Assembly (NCBI GenBank): GCA_043810285.1
Contig: JBDROH010000020.1
Coordinates: 1 to 37,227 of the forward strand
Length of the DNA stretch: 37,227 bases
Reading direction: 5' to 3'
Origin: JAGVXH01 sp043810285
GTDB lineage: Archaea; Nanobdellota; Nanobdellia; Pacearchaeales; GW2011-AR1
This document shows positions 32,281-37,227 of this stretch, piece by piece (the stretch's first letter is position 1; each line of letters opens with the position of its first letter). A program made the translations under genes and the position numbers. A model generated the notes under the pieces. It was not told the origin of the DNA. It made no database searches and saw only the letters and a program-made list of their open reading frames with translations.

Positions 32281-33575
32281 TATACATTTGGTTGTTTAGC
32301 ATTTAATACTGTAAGAAAGATGATATTGACTATTATAATTCCTACGATACTTAGGAAGAGTAAACTCGTAATTGATAGGCCGCCCATTCCAAGTCCAGCA
32401 ACGTTCATAACAATAAACATCATCATTAAGACTAGCGGTGCTGCAATTAAAATAGAAATATAAATATCCATAAATGTTCCAGCAGTTTCAGAGTATTCTT
32501 CTCTTTCTAATCGATAATCTAATAAATAGTTTTCTGCTTTTTTTTCAATATAACTCTTTAGTTCTCCTCCCGTTGCAATATTTGTAGCAAATCCAGAAAA
32601 TAACTCTGCAAGTTTCTTGTTCGATGTTTGTCTTGCAACATTTTTCAAAGCAGTTACTAAATCATATCCATAAATATCTACCTGTGCGATTATCTTTTTC
32701 ATTTCTTTTCCTATATTAGTGTATTCTTTCGATGCTGCAATAATTTTAAAAATTTTAGTTGGTTCAATATTTGAACCTGCAATTGCCGCCATATGAATTG
32801 CTGCAAAAGGTAACTCTTGAGAAATTTTCTTTTGAACTGTGTCAGCTTCACCTGCAGGATAGAGATAAAATCCTGTCATCGTTAGTCCGGTCAAACCAAA
32901 GGGAATTAAAAAGTAAATCCAATTATTTGAGTTAATAAGAATTATTATTATAAAAATTAAAACACCTAAGACAAAAGAGAGTATCATTGACATTATTGCC
33001 ATAGAGAGATAAGTCGATAACAAAAATCTTATATTTGCTTTTTTTAAATCTTGATTAAGATCGCTAACTAATGGAACAAGTTTTTCCGAGTATTTTAAAA
33101 AAAATCTATTAGATATCATTGCGTAAGTGTTTGGTTTATCAACTGTTGCAGTTTTAAAATTTTCTTTATTTAGTTTTTTTAAATCACGTAAACTTTGTTC
33201 AGATAGTTTTAGTTTTTCAAGAAATGCTTTTTTGTCCGTTTTACTAATTGTGATATATCTTTTCTCTTTTGTAGAGGGTGAAACGTAACTCATTCTAACT
33301 ATTGATGGTTTTGAGACACCAGATACTTGTTTTTTTGTTTTATTCAGCGTGGGAACTTTTTTGATTTCTTCTGCAAATTTTTTAATAGGCGACCATTCTT
33401 TTAGTAATTCTGGGACAGTTTTATTCAATAAAATTAATTGATGTGATAATGCATCTAAGGTTGAGAGATAAAACTTTTTATTAGTAGGATCATTCTGTAT
33501 GCCAACTTGAATAGAACGCATATCTGTGATAATCTTTTTCTCTTGTTCAATATTCTTTTTTAAATCTTCAAACAT
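32280..33575 (-). CDS. Type IV pilus platform protein (GspF/ArlJ-like), larger paralogue
   Basis: 431 residues. A 180-residue soluble, Lys-rich, helical N-terminal extension precedes two helices (188-245). Then come a T2SSF domain (about 260-355: AAIHMAAIAGSNIEPTKIF, VDIYGYDLVTALKNVARQT, GGELKSYIEKKAE) and two more helices. Archaeal ArlJ/PilC-type platform proteins have this extended layout. The gene overlaps the 71-aa helical gene by eight bases at its start and the smaller paralogue by one base at its end. The N-terminal extension probably contacts the ATPase. Confidence 0.88.
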   Translation of the reverse strand: MFEDLKKNIEQEKKIITDMRSIQVGIQNDPTNKKFYLSTLDALSHQLILLNKTVPELLKEWSPIKKFAEEIKKVPTLNKTKKQVSGVSKPSIVRMSYVSPSTKEKRYITISKTDKKAFLEKLKLSEQSLRDLKKLNKENFKTATVDKPNTYAMISNRFFLKYSEKLVPLVSDLNQDLKKANIRFLLSTYLSMAIMSMILSFVLGVLIFIIIILINSNNWIYFLIPFGLTGLTMTGFYLYPAGEADTVQKKISQELPFAAIHMAAIAGSNIEPTKIFKIIAASKEYTNIGKEMKKIIAQVDIYGYDLVTALKNVARQTSNKKLAELFSGFATNIATGGELKSYIEKKAENYLLDYRLEREEYSETAGTFMDIYISILIAAPLVLMMMFIVMNVAGLGMGGLSITSLLFLSIVGIIIVNIIFLTVLNAKQPNV

Positions 33576-33783
33576 TTTTATCTCTCATTGCTTCATCAAT
33601 TTGACGATGTAAGTCAAAGATAAAAGTACGGAGTTTATTTGCTTCATCGAGTTTTTCTTTTTCGATAGCTTGTTCTAATTGTAAAACTGCAGAGTTCATA
33701 GAATTTATCAACTGTTCAATAAATTCGATGTTGACTATATCTCCTTTTGGAGGATTTTTATTTTTAATATTATGTAACGCCAT
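33568..33783 (-). CDS. Small coiled-coil protein in the pilus operon
   Basis: 71 residues, helical and charged. EFIEQLINSMNSAVLQLEQAIEKEKLDEANKLRTFIFDLHRQIDEAM has heptad-like spacing of Leu and Ile and should form a coiled coil. No family is recognised. The start overlaps the ATPase gene by 14 bases, and the end overlaps the larger platform gene by eight bases. Such a tight position between ATPase and platform suggests a small adaptor between them. Confidence 0.7.
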   Translation of the reverse strand: MALHNIKNKNPPKGDIVNIEFIEQLINSMNSAVLQLEQAIEKEKLDEANKLRTFIFDLHRQIDEAMRDKNV

Positions 33784-35299
33784 ATTTCTTTAACACAGCT
33801 TGAGGGTTTTTTTGATAATCATTAATGACTCTTTGAACTTCTTCATATCCAAGAACTTTATTTTGGAAAAATGCATAAAGTAGTTTAGTTCGAGCCTCAA
33901 ATTCATTCTGTAAGGTCTCATTGGAAAGACCATATTTTAGAGAAATTTTATCAAACACATTACTACTTCGTTTAAAATAAAATTTATCATCTGCAGGATT
34001 CCAGCTGTAAGGAGTATTAGTTAATGCGTTTCCATCTTTATCAATTTTAACAATCTCTACAATCTCTCGAAGTCTTCTCGTTTCGTGACCGTTAACAATT
34101 GCGTGTGTCATAATTGCCACGGCATCCAAACTATTAATTAGCATTGGGCTAAGATTAATTGGAGGTGTTTCTAATCGTTGGATAATCGTATCGACGGAAT
34201 CGGCATGCATTGTAGATATCGAAGCGTGACCAGATGCCATTCCCTGAAATAATACTGATGCTTCTTTTCCTCGCACTTCCCCGACAATTACATAGTCTGG
34301 GTTCTGTCTAAATGATCCTCGAAGTAAAGTGAACATATCAATATCTCCTATACCTTGACCTGAAACTCCAGTTCTAACAACTGCGGGTAACCAATTTTCC
34401 TTCGGTAAATTTAATTCACGAGTGTCTTCAATTGAAACAATTCTATTTTCTTGTGGAATAAAAAACGCAATGGCATTCAACAATGTTGTCTTACCTGAGG
34501 CAGTTCCACCAACAATCATAATGTTTGATTGATATTGTAGGAGAATCCAAAAGTAAGCAAGCATTTCAGGACTAAGTTCATGAAGACCGATTAGTTGTGT
34601 TGGGGTCCAGGGAGTTTTGGTAAATCGACGAATTGTAAATGTTGGACCTTTTGAACTAATGTCTTTAGTATATGTTGCATTGACTCTAGATCCGTCGGGA
34701 AGACTACCATCCAGCATAGGTGAAGCATAGGAAATATAACGTCCAGTTTTCTGTGCTAATTTTTCGACAAAATTTGAGAGTTTATCTATATCATCAAATC
34801 TTACATTTGTTTTAATATTTCGAAAAACTCTATGAACAATATAAACTGGTTCTCCTATTCCATTACATTCAATGTCTTCAATAAAATAATCTTTCATCAT
34901 AGGTTCAATTTCATTTAATCCGATAAAGTCTCTATAAAGATAGTAAAACATTTTTTTAAATGTGTTCTCCTCGACAGTTAACCCTAATTCTGAAATAATC
35001 AGTCGTGCAGTTTTGTTGAAATAATCGATTAGATTTTCGCTTGTTTTTTCTCCTTCTAAAATATTTAGATTAACAATCTCTCTCATTGCTTCTTCAATCC
35101 GGTTAAGATTTTTCTTTTCGTCTTCGTTAAGAAGTGGTTCTTCTATATCATAAATAACTTCTCCAGTTTTTACATCATAATAAATATGAATTGAAACGTA
35201 GGGTACAATTACCATATAACGTACATCAATCCTAGTTTTATCGTCGAATTGTGGAATTGTGGGGATTATTGGGGTGAGATTTATTTCAATATTATCCAT
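33770..35299 (-). CDS. Type IV pilus/Tad secretion ATPase (ArlI/TadA family)
   Basis: 509 residues, a hexameric motor that powers pilus assembly. Walker A GGTASGKT (264-271), the Asp box IEDTREL (290-296), Walker B YVIVGEVRGKEA (336-347) and the His box GHASISTMHADS (357-368) are complete. The N-terminal 160 residues form the sensor-like domain (VRYMVIVPYVSIHIYYD). Length and order match archaeal ArlI/PilB-like enzymes. It is the first gene of the ATPase-coil-platform-platform-pilin run. The 186 bases before it contain AT-rich sequence with a short inverted repeat (ctttat/ataaag, around 35397-35421) but no gene. Confidence 0.95.
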   Translation of the reverse strand: MDNIEINLTPIIPTIPQFDDKTRIDVRYMVIVPYVSIHIYYDVKTGEVIYDIEEPLLNEDEKKNLNRIEEAMREIVNLNILEGEKTSENLIDYFNKTARLIISELGLTVEENTFKKMFYYLYRDFIGLNEIEPMMKDYFIEDIECNGIGEPVYIVHRVFRNIKTNVRFDDIDKLSNFVEKLAQKTGRYISYASPMLDGSLPDGSRVNATYTKDISSKGPTFTIRRFTKTPWTPTQLIGLHELSPEMLAYFWILLQYQSNIMIVGGTASGKTTLLNAIAFFIPQENRIVSIEDTRELNLPKENWLPAVVRTGVSGQGIGDIDMFTLLRGSFRQNPDYVIVGEVRGKEASVLFQGMASGHASISTMHADSVDTIIQRLETPPINLSPMLINSLDAVAIMTHAIVNGHETRRLREIVEIVKIDKDGNALTNTPYSWNPADDKFYFKRSSNVFDKISLKYGLSNETLQNEFEARTKLLYAFFQNKVLGYEEVQRVINDYQKNPQAVLKKYGVT

Positions 35300-35485
35300 T
35301 TTAAAAAATTTTAGATTTTTATCTCAAAAAGGTTTTCTATATTTCTAGAGCGAGTAAGTAAATATAGTTCCAGCTTCGTAATCTAATCTAACCTCCCTTT
35401 ATGTATCATTCGAGAATAAAGAAACTTTCATTTATTAATGTTCTGAAATAAAAATTTTTAATGTAATTGGTAAATTGTTTCTAGA

Positions 35486-36016
35486 CTAAGCAATTCTCAG
35501 ATCAATAACGAGATTTCCTTCTTCGTTTGTGCCCTTATTTTCGATGATTAATCTGTATGGAGTAGATGCAACATCCAATTCTTTTGTTCCTTCGGTATGT
35601 CCTTCAAACTGGATATCTACTGCGTAATCTTCCTCAAGTGTAACTTCCCAAGGAGTAGACTCTTTGGTAAAAACTTCTAGACTTCCCAAAGATACGGCAA
35701 CATCTTTTTCACTGTATTCGAAACTTGATTCAAGTACCCAAGAAATCTTGTCTTCTTCCATATCAATAATAAGTTTTCCTTTTCCTATAGTCAAATCTAT
35801 ACTCCGACGATTTCCTTCAGCTCTTTGAACTTCATAAACTTTATCGTTAATATTTCCTAATGCTTCAATTGCCTGCTCGATAATAATTTCATCCTTTTTT
35901 GCGTCGATTTTTGGTTTTGCAGCTGCTAATACCAATCCGATTATCGCAAGACCAATTAATGTATAGATTACTGTTTCAACCCAGATTTGTCCGTGCTTAT
36001 TTATCAACCTTCTCAT
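35486..36016 (-). CDS. Pilin-like protein
   Basis: 176 residues. LINKHGQIWVETVIYTLIGL has the HGQ cut context, a Glu at position five of the mature part, and a long hydrophobic helix. The ectodomain is beta-rich, acidic and has no cysteine. It lies between the probable major pilin and the ATPase, with its own AT-rich spacer on both sides. Likely a minor pilin or a pseudopilin. Confidence 0.75.
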   Translation of the reverse strand: MRRLINKHGQIWVETVIYTLIGLAIIGLVLAAAKPKIDAKKDEIIIEQAIEALGNINDKVYEVQRAEGNRRSIDLTIGKGKLIIDMEEDKISWVLESSFEYSEKDVAVSLGSLEVFTKESTPWEVTLEEDYAVDIQFEGHTEGTKELDVASTPYRLIIENKGTNEEGNLVIDLRIA

Positions 36017-36070
36017 AATAATAAAATAAAAATCTTCTTTATATATTTACCCATTAATAAAAAATTTAAA

Positions 36071-36086
36071 CGGCTCCGTAGAGCCG
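36071..36086 (-). terminator. Hairpin and U-run terminator after the major pilin gene
   Basis: On the minus strand a perfect 6-bp stem, CGGCTC-TACG-GAGCCG, is followed by TTTAAATTTTTTATT. This GC-rich hairpin plus T run, in an AT-rich region, is the clearest intrinsic-style terminator in the window. It lies 14 bases after the pilin stop. Confidence 0.65.
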
Positions 36087-36099
36087 AATATAAATTAAA

Positions 36100-36585
36100 T
36101 TAACATTCTAATATTGTTTTAGTAGAGGATACATCACAAGCTTCCTGAGTGTTTCCAACTTTTACAATAGGTGCAATCTTGACGTTGTCGATAGTTCCTC
36201 CAGTTAGAATTGCAGTTACATCTAAGATGTATACTTTTTCTTCATTAGAGCCTGGAAGTTCATCTAAAGTGTATCCTGAATCTAGTAGATTAACAGATTC
36301 AACATTTCCTTCAGAGGAGATTAAAACTTGTATATCTGCTAACTCAAAACTTCTGGCTCCTTTTTTAATTTGTAATGAAAGTTCTCCTGCTGTGCTATCT
36401 ACACAAGTATAACCTGCATCCATTAGAGAGAGCTGTGAAACTGCATCTAAACAAAGAGTTCCTTGATCTAGTTGATTGTTAATCATTGGAATGATTGCTG
36501 CCCAAACAATAGTAATTGCAGCGACAGTAATTAAGATTATTAAAACTGTAGCAACAACAGCACTTATACCTTTTTTATTATTCAT
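36100..36585 (-). CDS. Pilin, probable major subunit
   Basis: 161 residues with the archetypal archaeal pilin start: NNKKGISAVVATVLIILITVAAITIV, where a basic leader of five residues precedes the hydrophobic assembly helix. The ectodomain is small and beta-rich, with four cysteines. A complete Shine-Dalgarno AGGAGGT (36594-36600 on the minus strand), rare in this window, and a hairpin-U-run terminator downstream predict a strong monocistronic transcript. That pattern fits the abundant filament subunit. Leader processing needs a prepilin peptidase encoded elsewhere. Confidence 0.85.
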   Translation of the reverse strand: MNNKKGISAVVATVLIILITVAAITIVWAAIIPMINNQLDQGTLCLDAVSQLSLMDAGYTCVDSTAGELSLQIKKGARSFELADIQVLISSEGNVESVNLLDSGYTLDELPGSNEEKVYILDVTAILTGGTIDNVKIAPIVKVGNTQEACDVSSTKTILEC

Positions 36586-36639
36586 ATATTTTAACCTCCT
36601 TTCAGTGATATTTATCGTTAGTGATTTATTTTAATTTTT

Positions 36640-37101
36640 TCACATTTGTATAGTTTTACTTATATCATTACATGTAAAAACCTTATTTGAATCTTTCCCT
36701 TCAACAGTTCCTAGCAGTGCTGGGATAATTTCAATTTTATCTGGGGTGCTACCGTCCTTCATTTTTAAAGATAAGTCTTTCCTTACTGATTGTCCAGCAT
36801 CAATTTTAAATTTAAACCTACTTATTTCCGAATTACCGTCTTTAAACATTTTAATATCTAAATGAAAAATATTTATATCCCCTCTATTAACAACTTCTAA
36901 TGCGTTCTCTCCGATTTCACCAGGAACTTTTTGTACTTCAAAATCAACTCGCTTGCATAGATTATCAATCGGTTGTCCAAACTTTTCAATTTGTTCGCTA
37001 AGAAAACCTCTTGCCCATAAAAAAATTAAAGCTGCCAGAACTAATACTAATAAAATCATAAAGACGGTAGCAATCACTGGAGATAATCCTCTCTTTTTCA
37101 T
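36640..37101 (-). CDS. Archaeal pilin-like protein
   Basis: 153 residues. MKKRGLSPVIATVFMILLVL is a textbook class III leader: KKRG is the cut context and SPVIATV begins the mature helix. The rest has two cysteines and alternates beta strands (FEVQKVPGEIGENALEVV, NIFHLDIKMFKDG). A minus-strand gatttataaatt about 25-30 bases upstream (37122-37133) is its TATA box, so the mRNA is short-leadered or leaderless. It is a separate unit from the next pilin gene, and probably a minor or alternative pilin. Confidence 0.78.
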   Translation of the reverse strand: MKKRGLSPVIATVFMILLVLVLAALIFLWARGFLSEQIEKFGQPIDNLCKRVDFEVQKVPGEIGENALEVVNRGDINIFHLDIKMFKDGNSEISRFKFKIDAGQSVRKDLSLKMKDGSTPDKIEIIPALLGTVEGKDSNKVFTCNDISKTIQM

Positions 37102-37148
37102 AATTTTATTTCGTAATTAGAATTTATAAATCTGTCCCTATCTTAAGA

Positions 37149-37227
37149 TTAAACTGTGGAGACTTGTAGAGTTGCCCAATTGTTTCCTACAGTGTCGAAG
37201 TTCTTGAAAAAGTGGTAGGATAATTCA
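37149..37227 (-). CDS. C-terminal end of a protein cut by the window edge
   Basis: Twenty-five codons on the minus strand end at the stop 37149-37151. The residues are ELSYHFFKNFDTVGNNWATL and then QVSTV. The hydrophilic, aromatic-rich tail and the position next to pilins fit a surface or pilus-related protein, but too little is visible to name it. The frame is open to the edge and lies 18 bases or so before the TATA box of the next pilin gene. Confidence 0.55.
   Translation of the reverse strand, partial: ELSYHFFKNFDTVGNNWATLQVSTV

Noticed and set aside
28860..37227. The pilus locus as an archaellum operon
   Set aside because: No arlC/D/E/F/G/H genes are present and there are two GspF-type platform proteins, so it fits a Tad/type IV pilus better than an archaellum.
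1..37227. CRISPR arrays or defence gene clusters
   Set aside because: I saw no regularly spaced repeats and no cas, toxin-antitoxin or restriction genes in the window.

Overview
The window is AT-rich archaeal chromosome. The archaeal signs are a group II chaperonin (thermosome), an archaeal SRP RNA with joined 5' and 3' ends, a PGK of archaeal type, a DUF2073/Era-like GTPase pair, archaeal class III pilins, and TATA boxes about 25 nt ahead of many start codons (leaderless mRNAs). Bacterial-type LeuRS and phosphorylating GAPDH, compact tRNAs and several proteins of Nanoarchaeota/Pacearchaeota/Woesearchaeota appearance suggest a DPANN-type lineage. That placement is inference from gene content only.

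Region by region: 1-175 holds the tail of a transposase. 241-6378 is folding and translation: thermosome, tRNA-Gly, a small unknown, tRNA-His followed by a broken partial copy of itself, hisS and a bacterial-type leuS. 6385-7617 (minus) is a thiol-redox pair (exported thioredoxin plus CcdA) ending in a truncated SemiSWEET. 7729-11034 is gap-pgk (lower glycolysis) and an amino-acid permease. 11151-11315 holds two tiny, very acidic ORFs behind a strong Shine-Dalgarno (SD). 11328-17378 (minus) is a seven-gene surface cassette: two pilin-like proteins, a Cys-rich exported protein, a small membrane protein with a basic tail, an 887-aa PKD receptor-like protein, an Era-like GTPase and DUF2073. 17411-17674 is SRP RNA.

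17747-20023 has a patatin-like lipase, an MFS transporter and tRNA-Ser(GCT). 20150-20226 is a candidate small RNA made of three consecutive UUCG-capped hairpins, next to a PC4-like ssDNA-binding protein. 20617-26555 is metabolism: a CYTH phosphatase/cyclase-like protein overlapping acetyl-CoA synthetase, a YvcK/CofD-like protein, and a two-subunit 2-oxoacid:ferredoxin oxidoreductase. 26635-28843 holds a small unknown, an EamA permease, TatD nuclease and a small membrane protein.

28860-37227 (minus) is a type IV pilus (Tad/archaellum-like) locus: several pilins, a secretion ATPase, a 71-aa helical protein, two GspF/ArlJ-type platform proteins, two more pilin-like proteins and a HerA-type ATPase. 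One pilin gene has a full SD and a hairpin-plus-U-run terminator and is probably the major subunit. No prepilin peptidase is in the window.

The items most worth follow-up are the triple-UUCG RNA, the acidic micro-ORF pair, the receptor/GTPase cassette, the HerA-type ATPase attached to the pilus operon, the HisRS lacking its motif 3 arginine, and the tRNA-His partial duplication.
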